From contig NZ_CP150269.1 in the NCBI RefSeq assembly GCF_037976825.1, positions 827,001 through 891,000 of the forward strand: a stretch of 64,000 nt of DNA, written 5' to 3'. A program made the translations under genes and the position numbers. Within the stretch, counting starts at the first letter, position 1, and the number at the start of each line of letters is the position of its first letter. Positions 25,642 to 34,499 of this stretch are shown here, piece after piece. This DNA comes from Paenibacillus sp. FSL K6-1330 (lineage in GTDB: Bacteria > Bacillota > Bacilli > Paenibacillales > Paenibacillaceae). The notes beneath the pieces are model-generated. The model saw only the letters and a program-made list of their open reading frames with translations, was not told the DNA's origin and searched no databases.

Positions 25642-27147
25642 ATGCAACTGTATAAGTCTTTTCTTAAACAGCTAATCCGGAACTATATGATCGGGTCCAT
25701 TGCAGCTGTGCTTGTTGTGGGTGGCGTATTAATGGTAACAACTCTGGAAATTCCTTTTGAGGAAGGCGCGCGTCTTGTGGTCATACTGGCTATTTCGTTC
25801 ATGGTGATGATGGCGTCGGAGCTGACCGTCTTTCTTCGGTATTTACGACCGATTCACGCGGGCTTTGATGAAGGCCATACGGATTTGGAAACGTTGGAAA
25901 AAGCATATTTGAGTATACACCGCATGCCGCGTATGGTGGTATACCGCATATTCGGACCTCATCTGCTCGGTTTGTCACTTCCGGCTATACTGCTTACGGT
26001 TTGGATGATGGAGCAGGGAAAACTGAATTTTCCGCCGTTCTATATATGGCTGGCTTGCCTGGGGGCGGTCTTGCTAGCCAGCTGTCATGCCATGATCGAA
26101 TTCTTCCTGACGATTGCTGCTATCCGTCCGCTGATCAAGGAGATCCGGCGGCAGGCGTTGTCGCGATATGGCGTGGATTTTTCCCTTGAGGGCCATGTAT
26201 TCATGGCGATTCGGACGAAGTTTCTGCTGAGCACGATGCTGATCGGCACCTTTCCGCTGTTTCTGTTCAGTCTAGCGGTGCAGATCCGCCTGGAGGGGCT
26301 CAGTCAGATTGTAGCTCAGCAGTACTGGGGTTGGGCGGGATTTATATTGCTGCTGGGTGTCGGTTTTGCTTATATCGGCGCTTGGCTCTTGACCCAGGAT
26401 TTACAGCGGCCGATCCGGCAGCTGTACCGGGCGATGAATGAGATTAAGGAAGGACGTCTGATCCAGACCTCCAATCTCTATTCCGATGAATTTTCCAATT
26501 TGATCGCTGGTTTCAATATGATGGTTCGCGGTCTGCAGGTGCGGGAGGAGCGGAACCGCAAGCTGCTGGACAGCTACTTTGCTGCCCTGGCAGCGGCGCT
26601 GGATGCCAGAGATCCTTACACAGCAGGACATTCGCTTCGGGTGGCGGAATACTCGGTATTAATCGGCCAGCTGGCGGGACTCAGCGAAGTGCAGGTTGAT
26701 CTTTTGCACAAGACGGCATTGCTGCATGATATCGGTAAAATCGGGGTCCGGGACAACATTTTGCTGAAGGAAGGAAAGCTGACGGCAGAGGAGTTCGATC
26801 AGGTAAAGGCCCACCCGGCTCAAGGAGAGAACATTCTGCTGCAGATCGAGCCTGCCGATGCGATGGCGCCTTATCTGGAGGGAGTGCGATCCCATCATGA
26901 GCGTTATGACGGGGGCGGATATCCTGATGGGTTGAAGGGGAAGGAAATCCCGCTGTTTGGCCGGATTATTGCTGTTGCCGATGCCTATGATGCCATGACG
27001 TCGGATCGGCCCTACCGCAGCGGCATGAAATCCGTTGATGCCTTGAACATATTAGAAGCCGGTAGGGGAACCCAGTGGGATCCCGATTATGCGGGCATGT
27101 TCGTTAAATATATGAAAGCGGAGAAGAAGGTCATTACGATCCGCTAG
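25642..27147 (+). CDS. Membrane HAMP/HD-GYP domain phosphodiesterase
   Basis: About 501 aa. Several membrane helices fill the N-terminal 250 residues; a HAMP-like linker follows (PIRQLYRAMNEIKEG...SDEFSNLIAGFN), then an HD-GYP domain with H362-D363 in HDIGKIG and the GYP triplet at 426-428 within a DGGGYPDGL stretch. HD-GYP proteins hydrolyse cyclic di-GMP, so this is probably a membrane sensor lowering c-di-GMP. The frame continues 56 codons upstream, but ATG 25642 gives a natural membrane-protein start; its ribosome site (AAAGTAGG) is weak, so the start is uncertain. Monocistronic with a terminator after it. Confidence 0.88.
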   Translation: MQLYKSFLKQLIRNYMIGSIAAVLVVGGVLMVTTLEIPFEEGARLVVILAISFMVMMASELTVFLRYLRPIHAGFDEGHTDLETLEKAYLSIHRMPRMVVYRIFGPHLLGLSLPAILLTVWMMEQGKLNFPPFYIWLACLGAVLLASCHAMIEFFLTIAAIRPLIKEIRRQALSRYGVDFSLEGHVFMAIRTKFLLSTMLIGTFPLFLFSLAVQIRLEGLSQIVAQQYWGWAGFILLLGVGFAYIGAWLLTQDLQRPIRQLYRAMNEIKEGRLIQTSNLYSDEFSNLIAGFNMMVRGLQVREERNRKLLDSYFAALAAALDARDPYTAGHSLRVAEYSVLIGQLAGLSEVQVDLLHKTALLHDIGKIGVRDNILLKEGKLTAEEFDQVKAHPAQGENILLQIEPADAMAPYLEGVRSHHERYDGGGYPDGLKGKEIPLFGRIIAVADAYDAMTSDRPYRSGMKSVDALNILEAGRGTQWDPDYAGMFVKYMKAEKKVITIR

Positions 27148-27197
27148 AGGTGACAAGCAGGGAATCGCAGCTGGGTCTGTGGAATAGGAATAAGAAG

Positions 27198-27232
27198 GAG
27201 ACCGTACCTTGCAGGTAAACGGCCTCTTTTTT
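27198..27232 (+). terminator. Terminator after the HD-GYP gene
   Basis: Stem GAG-CCGT/ACGG-CTC with one mismatch (27198-27205/27219-27226), then six T. Confidence 0.7.
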
Positions 27233-27476
27233 GTGTGGCTGTCGTTAACATATCACTGGACCCCAGGGCAGCCAGACAAGTGTTGCGATTTTCATGCTGC
27301 TTCTGCCAGTTGGCTAGAGATGAATGAAATATGGATATCATATCATCTGGTGAGTCGCATACCGTCTCATCGTGATGACATCGTTTGCCAGGATTCAGAG
27401 AAACTTCTACGGGGTATACACAAGTACAGGCAATTCTACATTTCATCATTCATTACTCTAAGAGGAGCTGATATTT
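27233..27476. other. Gap before the CsbD-like gene
   Basis: No gene seen. GGGTAT at 27412-27417 matches the -10 of SigmaB-type promoters, which control csbD in Bacillus, but no convincing GTTTaa -35 box lies at the right distance. GAGGAGC just before 27477 is the ribosome site of the next gene. Confidence 0.4.
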
Positions 27477-27680
27477 ATGGATAGCAACGTATTTAAAGGG
27501 AAATGGAAACAGATGAAGGGTGAAGCGAAGAAGCAATGGGGCAAATTGACGGATGACGATCTTGATGTGATCGACGGCGAGAAAGATAAATTGGTTGGCA
27601 AGCTGCAGGAACGCTACGGACATACGAAGGATGCGGCGGAGCGTGAATATACGGATTGGAGTTCAAGATACCGCGACTAG
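27477..27680 (+). CDS. CsbD-family stress protein
   Basis: 67-aa acidic/basic helical protein of the CsbD family (FKGKWKQMKGEAKKQWGKLTDDDLDVIDGEKDKLVGKLQERYG covers the domain, cited from its known pattern). In Bacillus csbD belongs to the general stress regulon; the biochemical role is unknown. AGAGGAGC is the ribosome site. The next small gene starts 32 bases after its stop. Confidence 0.92.
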   Translation: MDSNVFKGKWKQMKGEAKKQWGKLTDDDLDVIDGEKDKLVGKLQERYGHTKDAAEREYTDWSSRYRD

Positions 27681-27712
27681 TCTTGAGGAAGATAAGGGAG
27701 GCAGAACGAATC

Positions 27713-27988
27713 ATGTTGGAATCCCGGGTTGTGACCGGCAAGGTGATCGATATTCGTGACGGCAAGGTGTTTACCTTACACGGAGACATGGTCAGCACCT
27801 ATCATTTGGGATACTATGAGATGATGAATGAGGAAGTTCTCCCTGTCGCAGACAGTCAGCAGGCGGCATTGTCCACCGCGGGGCTTATGGCGGAGGAAAC
27901 GGCCGAATCCTCCGGCCGGCTCCGCAGGGAGTGGAAACCGCTGACCAGCTTCATAACCGCTTGGAGAAAGAGTGCAAATCGAGCCTGA
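27713..27988 (+). CDS. Hypothetical protein, 91 aa
   Basis: Soluble protein with a beta-rich N-terminal half (SRVVTGKVIDIRDGKVFTL) and a basic C-terminal tail. No family recognised. The start is ATG 27713 with GGGAGG 11 bases before it, a rather long spacer. Probably cotranscribed with the CsbD-like gene. Its last codons lie inside the terminator stem. Confidence 0.65.
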   Translation: MLESRVVTGKVIDIRDGKVFTLHGDMVSTYHLGYYEMMNEEVLPVADSQQAALSTAGLMAEETAESSGRLRREWKPLTSFITAWRKSANRA

Positions 27989-28006
27989 TTTGCGCTCTTT
28001 TTTTTT
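27969..28006 (+). terminator. Terminator overlapping the end of the 91-aa gene
   Basis: A 12-bp stem (27969-27980/27987-27998) followed by eight or more T. The stop codon at 27986-27988 lies in the loop and right arm. Confidence 0.9.
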
Positions 28007-28136
28007 GTCTTTTTATGCTTGGATGTTCAGGTTATGCGCCATGAGAAATTCATGTGAGTTTTATATTTAAAAAGTCATATTGACTTGGGTCCGATGCGGT
28101 GTAGAATGGGGTCAAAAGGAAGTATGATCAGCCCAT

Positions 28137-29423
28137 TTGAAGTCATCGAAGGAGTGTATCACCATCAAGGCTGTCCAGGTTATTCACAAGCCGCACAAAC
28201 AGGTTTCGCATCAGCGTAAACATTTGATGACGGCCACATGGGAAGGGGTGCCGGCTGTCATCTTGCAGACACTGTTGGGCGGTCCCTTCTTGACAGGGTA
28301 TTTATTGTACTTAGGTGCGGAATCCAGTGAGGTTGGGTTTGTTCTGGCTGTCACTACGCTGTTCAACGTACTTCAGATTCTGGTTGCGTACCTGATCCAG
28401 CGCCTGCAGTACCGCAAGAAGGCGATGATTGTCTTCACCTTTATGCACCGCATTTTGTGGGGGGCCACGGGGATCATCCCGTTGATCTTCCCGGAACGAT
28501 GGTGGATTCCGGTGTTTATGATCCTCTATATGGCCGCCTTTATTGCCAATACCGTATCCGCTATGCTCTGGACCTCGCTGATCAGCGATATGGTGCCGTC
28601 CAAGGTCCGGGGACGTTATTTTGGCATACGTAATACCATCTTGAATGCGCTCGGCGCCTTGACCCTGTTTGTTGGCGGGATCATCCTGGACCGTGTTCCC
28701 GGCGGCGGGGGCTTTCTTATTCTGTTCATCATCTCTTGGATCGCCATTGCTTCGAACTTATCCTTATTCTTTTTATACCCTGACCCTCCCTTCGAGCACT
28801 CGAGCGAGCGTCAGTTTAAGGCGATGATCCGAAAGCCGCTGTCGGATACCACATTTATCAAATCTACACTGTTTCTGGCGGGCTGGCTCTTTCTGCAGAC
28901 GTTGATTGTTCCGCTCTACTCGTATGCCATGCTGGACATCCTGCATATCTCGTATTCGGTCGTATCCATTATGACCGTTGCACAGACCGTGATCATGATG
29001 ATCGGTTTCTACGTATGGGGGAATTTGAATGCGCGCTACCGCAACAGAACCTTGCTCTATTGGACATTGCCGCTAATTGCGGGGTCATGCTTGACATGGG
29101 GCTTGCTGTCCGTCCTGCCCATGATTCCGGTGCTGCTGCTGTCTCATATGCTGCTTGGTGCCGGCGTAGGTGGCTTTAACCAGCTTGCCTTTAACTTTAT
29201 GATCGGGGATACGCCGAAAAGCGAACGACCAATGTTTATCGCCGTATACTCCGCCATCACGGGGTTTACCTCTTTTCTAGGTCCCGTGCTGGGCGGGTTC
29301 ATATTCAAAAGGATCGCAGATGCACCGGACTGGGTAGCCCGATATGGCTTCCAAACCACAGTGGGCCTGCTGATGGTGCTCATTGCTTTGACGGTGGGGC
29401 GGAGAGTGCTTCGTGCTGCTTAG
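28137..29423 (+). CDS. MFS transporter
   Basis: Up to 428 aa with about 12 membrane helices starting at EGVPAVILQTLLGG. The loop SDMVPSKVRGRYFGIRNT resembles the conserved MFS loop between helices 2 and 3 or 4 and 5. Substrate unknown. The start is unclear: TTG 28137 has no well-placed ribosome site, whereas a good AAGGAG (28149-28154) is followed 9 bases later by an ATC codon, not by ATG/GTG/TTG. ATG 28227 would still leave all helices but has no ribosome site. Confidence 0.82.
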   Translation: MKSSKECITIKAVQVIHKPHKQVSHQRKHLMTATWEGVPAVILQTLLGGPFLTGYLLYLGAESSEVGFVLAVTTLFNVLQILVAYLIQRLQYRKKAMIVFTFMHRILWGATGIIPLIFPERWWIPVFMILYMAAFIANTVSAMLWTSLISDMVPSKVRGRYFGIRNTILNALGALTLFVGGIILDRVPGGGGFLILFIISWIAIASNLSLFFLYPDPPFEHSSERQFKAMIRKPLSDTTFIKSTLFLAGWLFLQTLIVPLYSYAMLDILHISYSVVSIMTVAQTVIMMIGFYVWGNLNARYRNRTLLYWTLPLIAGSCLTWGLLSVLPMIPVLLLSHMLLGAGVGGFNQLAFNFMIGDTPKSERPMFIAVYSAITGFTSFLGPVLGGFIFKRIADAPDWVARYGFQTTVGLLMVLIALTVGRRVLRAA

Positions 29424-29498
29424 AAGAGCGGCAGGCTGCAGAGGCCTTTCATGTTATTCATATTTCATATCATGAATTGAGGGAGGGTGTGAGGTGGA

Positions 29499-30167
29499 GT
29501 GGTTGCACTCGTAGTCGGGGCCACAGGGCTTGTGGGTCGTATGGTAGCCGAAGAACTGCTGGGCCGTGAGGAGGTGGAGGAGGTCCGCGTGCTGGTACGA
29601 AGACTTCCTGATGTTGCGCATCCCAAGCTGTTGCCTATTCTGGTGGAATGGGATCAGCTAGATCGATATAGCGAAGCTTTTTCCGGCGTCCATAGCGTGT
29701 ATTGCTGCCTGGGAACAACGATCAAAAGGGCCGGTTCCCAGCAGCAGTTCCATAAAGTGGATGTGGACTATGTCATCAAGACAGCGGAGCTGGCTAAGCG
29801 GCACGGGGTAAGACAATTTATGGCGGTCAGCTCCGCAGGCGCCAATCCGAAGGTGCGTAATTTTTATCTTCGGACCAAGGGAGAGGTTGAAGAGAAGCTG
29901 GCGAAGATTGGTTTTTGGGGGCTGCATCTGTTCAGACCGTCATTACTGCTGGGCGAGCGGCCCGAGTGGCGGTTTGGAGAGCGGGTGGCATCGGTTCTCA
30001 TGACTTCCCTCGACTTTGCATTCAAAGGTCCGAAGCTGGCCCCATACCGGGCTATACCTGCGAGAAAAGTAGCCAAGTCGATGGTGAATATCGGCTTAAC
30101 GGATATGAAAGGCCACCATGTGTATACCAATGAAGTCATCCATGTTCTCGGCGAGGCTGCCGATTAA
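29499..30167 (+). CDS. Atypical short-chain dehydrogenase (TIP30/HTATIP2-like)
   Basis: 222-aa NAD(P)-binding protein. GATGLVG at residues 7-13 is the nucleotide loop, with V/A-rich strands around it. MAVSSAGANP and a Y-L-R-T-K stretch stand in the place of the catalytic Ser and Tyr-x-x-x-Lys. Similar proteins are annotated as NAD-dependent epimerase or oxidoreductase; the substrate is unknown. GTG 29499 is used; an upstream in-frame GTG runs straight into a stop, and AGGTGGA gives the ribosome site. Confidence 0.85.
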   Translation: MVALVVGATGLVGRMVAEELLGREEVEEVRVLVRRLPDVAHPKLLPILVEWDQLDRYSEAFSGVHSVYCCLGTTIKRAGSQQQFHKVDVDYVIKTAELAKRHGVRQFMAVSSAGANPKVRNFYLRTKGEVEEKLAKIGFWGLHLFRPSLLLGERPEWRFGERVASVLMTSLDFAFKGPKLAPYRAIPARKVAKSMVNIGLTDMKGHHVYTNEVIHVLGEAAD

Positions 30168-30235
30168 ATTTGCCAGAGTACCTGTGGCAGATTACAATGT
30201 ACACAGATAGGAATACATAGAAAGGGTGACAAAAC

Positions 30236-30616
30236 ATGAGTAAACATATCATATCGACCAACAAAGCCCCTGGAGCTATCGGACCATACAGCCAAGCTGT
30301 TGAAATCAATGGATTTGTGTATACTTCAGGCCAACTGGGATTGAATCCGGAAACAGGGGAATTCGGTGAAGGGGTTCAGGAGCAAGCGAAGTTGTCGCTC
30401 AACAACGTAAAGGCGATTCTTGAAGCAGCCGGGACAAGCCTCGACCACGTGGTGAAAACCACCGTATTTTTGAAGGATATGAACGATTTTGCAGCGGTGA
30501 ACGAAGTGTACGGCAGCTTCTTCTCCGAGCCATACCCAGCACGCAGCGCCGTTGAGGTTGCTCGTTTGCCGAAGGACGGACTGGTTGAGATTGAGGTCAT
30601 CGCCGTTAAGCAATAA
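30236..30616 (+). CDS. ridA: RidA family 2-iminobutanoate/2-iminopropanoate deaminase
   Basis: 126-aa RidA (YjgF/UK114) protein. It hydrolyses reactive enamine/imine intermediates released by PLP enzymes such as threonine dehydratase. The family pattern is complete: APGAIGPYSQAV at the start, FVYTSGQLGLNPETGE, and near the end ARSAVEVARLPKDGLVEIEVIAV containing the substrate-binding Arg. Forms trimers in the cytoplasm. AAAGGGTGAC precedes the ATG. Followed by a strong terminator. Confidence 0.95.
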   Translation: MSKHIISTNKAPGAIGPYSQAVEINGFVYTSGQLGLNPETGEFGEGVQEQAKLSLNNVKAILEAAGTSLDHVVKTTVFLKDMNDFAAVNEVYGSFFSEPYPARSAVEVARLPKDGLVEIEVIAVKQ

Positions 30617-30635
30617 GCGATTATCAATGTAAAAA

Positions 30636-30669
30636 GGAGCTTTGCCTGCATTGGCAAAGCTCCTTTTTT
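30636..30669 (+). terminator. Terminator after ridA
   Basis: A perfect 11-bp stem, GGAGCTTTGCC/GGCAAAGCTCC, a 6-base loop and six T. The dispersed intergenic repeat starts directly after it. Confidence 0.92.
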
Positions 30670-30760
30670 AAGAGACAAGAAAGTATAAAGATCCGAGGCT
30701 CAGCATCCTTATCTCGCAAGAAAAACTTCCTGTCTTCTGAGAAAGTACGTCGATGGACGT
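30670..30760 (+). repeat. Dispersed intergenic element, copy 1
   Basis: This stretch matches 45500-45610 in order and sequence: AAGAGA-C/T-AAGAAAG, GAGGCT, CATCCT, then ATCTCGCAAGAAAAACTTCC, TGTC, TCTGA, AAAGT, CGTCGAT, ACGT. The other copy has 13 extra bases in the middle. GAGACAAG near the start can pair with CTTATCTC, and here the end forms an ACGTC/GACGT hairpin followed by TTTTTC. It holds no ORF. Confidence 0.7.
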
Positions 30761-30790
30761 TTTTCTTATGTTTATTGGAGATCGTGCACA

Positions 30791-30819
30791 TTGAGTAATA
30801 CGAACCTACGTTCTATAAT
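30791..30819 (+). promoter_or_regulatory. SigmaA-type promoter of the serine hydrolase gene
   Basis: TTGAGT (30791-30796), 17 bases, TATAAT (30814-30819), about 50 bases before the start codon. Confidence 0.7.
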
Positions 30820-30869
30820 AAACGGAGAAGCAAGTATATAGGTCAAACTAATAATAGGGAGGGGATATC

Positions 30870-31913
30870 TTGGGGATGGAGCCTAATATGAATAAGAATA
30901 TTCGAGAATGGATGGAGCAATATCAGGTATCCGGTTTAAGCATGGCACGGATTGCTGAAGGTCATATTCGGGTGGCAGAAAGCTACGGCACTTTGGAAGC
31001 TGGAACCGGCAACATGGTAACCGGACATTCAATATTTAATGCTTGTTCGATCAGTAAATTCGTTACCTCGATGCTCGTTATGAAGCTGGTTGGTCAAGGG
31101 CTGCTGGATTTGGATGAAGATGTTAATGTTAAACTTACCACCTGGAAAGTTCCAGAGAACGAATTCACCCGGCATAGCAAAGTGACCCTCCGAACATTAT
31201 TGTGCCATCAGTCGGGAATCATGGATCCTGAAGGCAGTTTTGGCGAATGGGACTCCGCGCATGGTTTCCCTTCTATGGTAGAACTGTTGGAGGGAAGGAC
31301 GCCATATTGCAATGAAGCGATTCGTGTCACATATGAGCCCGGGAGTGAATTTGCATACTCGGATGCCGGTTTTTGCATCATTCAATTGCTGATCGAAGAC
31401 GTGTCTCGTAAGCCATTTCAGGTGCTGATGAAGGAGCAGGTATTTGAACCGTTAAATATGAAGGACAGTATACTGAATCCGACCATTTCCCAATCCATAA
31501 GCGGACAGTTATCATGTGGCCATAACAAGAACGGGGAGTTAGTTCAGGGCAAATATCCGATGTACCCCTACGCGGCAGCATCCGGTTTATGGACCACACC
31601 ATCCGATCTAGCCATCTTGGCGATTGAATTCATGGATTCTTTAAATGGCAGAAGCAGAATAGGGTTATCCGAGGATAGAGCGAAGGAATGGATTACTCCT
31701 CAATGCAGCAAGGAATGGACCGGGCTGGGTGTTTTTTTGGGTGAGTCTGATCAAGAGGTTGAGGTTTCATCACTCGGATGGGGTGTAGGATTTCAATGCA
31801 TGATGACCATGCGGCCGTATTCAGGGAAGGGGATCATAATCATGACAAATACAGATCTGGGTGTTCATCAATCCAAGGGGATTATAGGAGATATTCAAAG
31901 ATCAATGGAATAG
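30870..31913 (+). CDS. Serine hydrolase of the class C beta-lactamase fold
   Basis: 347-aa beta-lactamase-fold hydrolase without a signal peptide. The nucleophile motif S-x-x-K is SISK in NACSISKFVTSM; the second motif is YSD (usual Y-x-N) in FAYSDAGFCI. Such cytoplasmic members act as esterases or peptidases rather than antibiotic-resistance enzymes. TTG 30870 has GGGAGGGG 5 bases before it; ATG 30876 is the alternative. Monocistronic. Confidence 0.88.
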   Translation: MGMEPNMNKNIREWMEQYQVSGLSMARIAEGHIRVAESYGTLEAGTGNMVTGHSIFNACSISKFVTSMLVMKLVGQGLLDLDEDVNVKLTTWKVPENEFTRHSKVTLRTLLCHQSGIMDPEGSFGEWDSAHGFPSMVELLEGRTPYCNEAIRVTYEPGSEFAYSDAGFCIIQLLIEDVSRKPFQVLMKEQVFEPLNMKDSILNPTISQSISGQLSCGHNKNGELVQGKYPMYPYAAASGLWTTPSDLAILAIEFMDSLNGRSRIGLSEDRAKEWITPQCSKEWTGLGVFLGESDQEVEVSSLGWGVGFQCMMTMRPYSGKGIIIMTNTDLGVHQSKGIIGDIQRSME

Positions 31914-32005
31914 AACCCTTTCAACCCCTTGGATTAGATCAACAACAGTCTTTACGTTTGATCGAGTAGGAAGCGAATCGAAAGCAAGAAACTTCTCTTT
32001 TGCGT

Positions 32006-32037
32006 AAGATCCGGTCTCGGTTTAATACCGGGATCTT
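32006..32037. terminator. Hairpin between convergent genes
   Basis: AAGATCC-GGT pairs with ACC-GGGATCTT (one bulge), overlapping the end of the TspO-like gene. T tracts are short, so efficiency is doubtful. Confidence 0.45.
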
Positions 32038-32786
32038 CTCCGATTGCGCGTAAAGAAGAGCCATATGGCATATACAAGCAGGACGATAGAGAGTACAAAG
32101 GCGGTCATTAAGATGCTGTCGGTCTCCCGGTGCTCGGCTGCGATGGCGATGTAAGCCCAGGTGAAGACCAGCGGCACGATGCTGTCCCGGTAACGTTGAC
32201 CGATCAATATGGCGAGTAATGCACCAATACAGAGCAGCACAATCCCCAAAGTGGTCTCGCGCAGGCCAAAGAGGCTCCAGTCATTCTTCTGAAACACGAT
32301 CCCGACATTGACGATAAAGGCAGGGCACACCCAGCCGATATATAGGCTGAACGGCAATTTCAGACAGAACTTCTCGCCTGTCGTCGGATAATCTATCGTA
32401 TGCGTACGCACATACAGAACCCACAGGGTTAACAGCAGTAAGAACATCATCACGACAGACCATTCAATATACAAATAGTGCCACAATACAAGCCACGCCA
32501 TATTAAATACACAGCTAAGTATAAACCATGGTCCGATGGATCTTACGGAATCGCGGTTTCCGGTATCACGACGCAGCTGGTAGATGACAAAAAAGAACAG
32601 CAGCACATAGATGACGGACCATATGGAAAAGGCATATCCTGCGGGGGTGATCGCCGTATAATACATATCCGATATCTCCCCGGTTGTTCTGCCGCCAAGC
32701 GGCAGCATGCCTGATAACACATTCATGGCGATTACCCCGGCGAAAAACAGCAGATTCCACCAGCGGTACGGGTTGTTGCGGTACAT
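32022..32786 (-). CDS. TspO/MBR-like tryptophan-rich membrane protein, long form
   Basis: 254-aa membrane protein rich in Trp. The TspO signature is recognisable in ITPAGYAFSIWSVIYVLLF and in FNMAWLVLWHY. It has about seven or eight helices rather than the usual five, so it belongs to the long bacterial variants. TspO proteins bind porphyrins or other ligands; the role here is unknown. AGGAGGAG lies before the ATG. Confidence 0.85.
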   Translation of the reverse strand: MYRNNPYRWWNLLFFAGVIAMNVLSGMLPLGGRTTGEISDMYYTAITPAGYAFSIWSVIYVLLFFFVIYQLRRDTGNRDSVRSIGPWFILSCVFNMAWLVLWHYLYIEWSVVMMFLLLLTLWVLYVRTHTIDYPTTGEKFCLKLPFSLYIGWVCPAFIVNVGIVFQKNDWSLFGLRETTLGIVLLCIGALLAILIGQRYRDSIVPLVFTWAYIAIAAEHRETDSILMTAFVLSIVLLVYAIWLFFTRNRRRSRY

Positions 32787-32881
32787 ATAATCTCCTCCTG
32801 ATATCAGTCTGGAATATATAGAATATACCCAAAAGAATGAATATCGAGCCAGCAGCTAAGAAAGGGGCACCGGCCCTTCAC

Positions 32882-34498
32882 TTAACTCATATGTTTCTTG
32901 CGGTATTCGTTGGGCGTGAACCCCTCCATCTTCTTGAACACTTTGCTGAAATACTTCTCATCCTGGTAACCGACCATCTCCGCGATTTGGGCGATCCGGA
33001 TCTGGGGATTGAGCAGCAGCGTTTTAGCCTTGTCGATTCGAATCCTCCCGAGAAAATCCGATAGCGTCACACCGAATTCCTGCTTGAATTTGCGCGAAAT
33101 GTATTCCCTGCTAAGAAAGAACTTCCCCGCAATTTGCTGAAGTGAAATCTCCTCATGATAGTGCTGCTCCAAATAGCGGGCAATGTCATGAATGATATGA
33201 TTGTCCTTGGAATGAATCTGAGTAAGAACGCGGGATGCCGCATAAAGCCTTCCGCTGATCTGTTCGCGCCAGCGATCCCAGCAGATCATGCCATCCTCGC
33301 TGTAAGGAAGCGGGAAGGGAGGGTCTTGCGAGATTTCAGCGTCTTCGACGGGTTCTTGCGTGCTGCTTACCTCATTTTCCGTCCAGTGATACTGAATCCA
33401 GTCCCATTCTGAATTCCACCTTGCCAGATGCTCAGGCGATACGAGATCCCTCTCCCGAACATCCTGCAGCCACTCTTCCGTGGCTGTCTCGATGCGTTCC
33501 TTACTCCCGCTGAGTGCAGCCAGCTTGAATTTCTCCTCGTAGGAGGAGAGCCGCAGGGTGCGCGAGCCTTCGCTTTCAACGGCACGTTCGCGATGAATAC
33601 GGCATTTGCCGGTTAATAAATTGCGGCTGTATAAGGCTTGGACGGCATTTAGATAAGCCTTCGGCAGATCGTCGGGAAAGGCGCCTGCTTTGGCGGCACC
33701 GAAATGGCTCCGCCTGCGAAGGGTAGAGAAGAACCCGTCATTTATTCGATCCAGTACGTCGTTAAAGGGAAGCCGCGGATTCCAACAGAGAATAATGATT
33801 TCCCCGGGTTTGTCGATATGTCGAAAGGCAACCCCCTGATCCATTAACAGCTCATTGCAAATATTAATGAGCGTGAAGGATAACAGATGGCGCCTGTTGC
33901 GGAATTTGGACAGCAAAGCTTCGTCAAATTGATCATCGCGTAGCACCGCAACATTATAGACCATGCTGGTTACTGGCAGCGTCATCCGGTTCCGCAATTG
34001 AGAAACCACGCTGTCCTTGTTGCCATAGCCGTTAACTAGATCCGAGAGCAGGCGGTCCATATAGAAAGGGGTCATCTGATTCATTTCGATATTCTGATTG
34101 GTAATCTGCTGCCGTTTCTCTTCCTCGAGCTGCCAGGTTTGAACCGCTTTGGTCAGTGCCTCGTTCAAGCTGTCCGGTTCAACGGGCTTGAGAATATAGT
34201 CAATGCCTCCCGAACGGATCGTATGACGTACATATTCAAAATCATCATATCCGCTAATGACGAGCACTTTAATATCCGGTTTCGTGTTATGCAGCCAGGT
34301 GAGCAGCTCCAGTCCGTTTTTGCGGGGCATTCGCATGTCGGTCATGACAATTTGCGGTTTGTTCTCCTCGATTAAGCGCACCGCTTCCTCACCGTCAGCG
34401 GCCTGATCGATTTCCGTGATTCCATGCCGCTCCCAGTCTGCCAGGAGCCCTATAGCCTCCCGCACATGCTGTTCGTCATCTACGATCAATACTCTCAT
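32882..34498 (-). CDS. AraC-type response regulator (YesN-like)
   Basis: 538 aa: an N-terminal receiver domain (MRVLIVDDE, phospho-acceptor Asp in MTDMRMP), a long middle region, and a C-terminal AraC double helix-turn-helix (EEISLQQIAGKFFLSREYISRKFKQEFG, then IAQIAEMVGYQDEKYFSKVFKK). ATG 34498 starts one base after the kinase stop, with GGGAGAG in the kinase 3' end; GTG 34510 is too close to that site. It should activate the divergent sugar importer when phosphorylated by the adjacent kinase. Confidence 0.93.
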   Translation of the reverse strand: MRVLIVDDEQHVREAIGLLADWERHGITEIDQAADGEEAVRLIEENKPQIVMTDMRMPRKNGLELLTWLHNTKPDIKVLVISGYDDFEYVRHTIRSGGIDYILKPVEPDSLNEALTKAVQTWQLEEEKRQQITNQNIEMNQMTPFYMDRLLSDLVNGYGNKDSVVSQLRNRMTLPVTSMVYNVAVLRDDQFDEALLSKFRNRRHLLSFTLINICNELLMDQGVAFRHIDKPGEIIILCWNPRLPFNDVLDRINDGFFSTLRRRSHFGAAKAGAFPDDLPKAYLNAVQALYSRNLLTGKCRIHRERAVESEGSRTLRLSSYEEKFKLAALSGSKERIETATEEWLQDVRERDLVSPEHLARWNSEWDWIQYHWTENEVSSTQEPVEDAEISQDPPFPLPYSEDGMICWDRWREQISGRLYAASRVLTQIHSKDNHIIHDIARYLEQHYHEEISLQQIAGKFFLSREYISRKFKQEFGVTLSDFLGRIRIDKAKTLLLNPQIRIAQIAEMVGYQDEKYFSKVFKKMEGFTPNEYRKKHMS

Positions 34499-34499
34499 T

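Noticed and set aside
30870..31913. Beta-lactamase resistance gene
   Set aside because: No signal peptide and YSD instead of Y-x-N; more likely an esterase or peptidase of the same fold.
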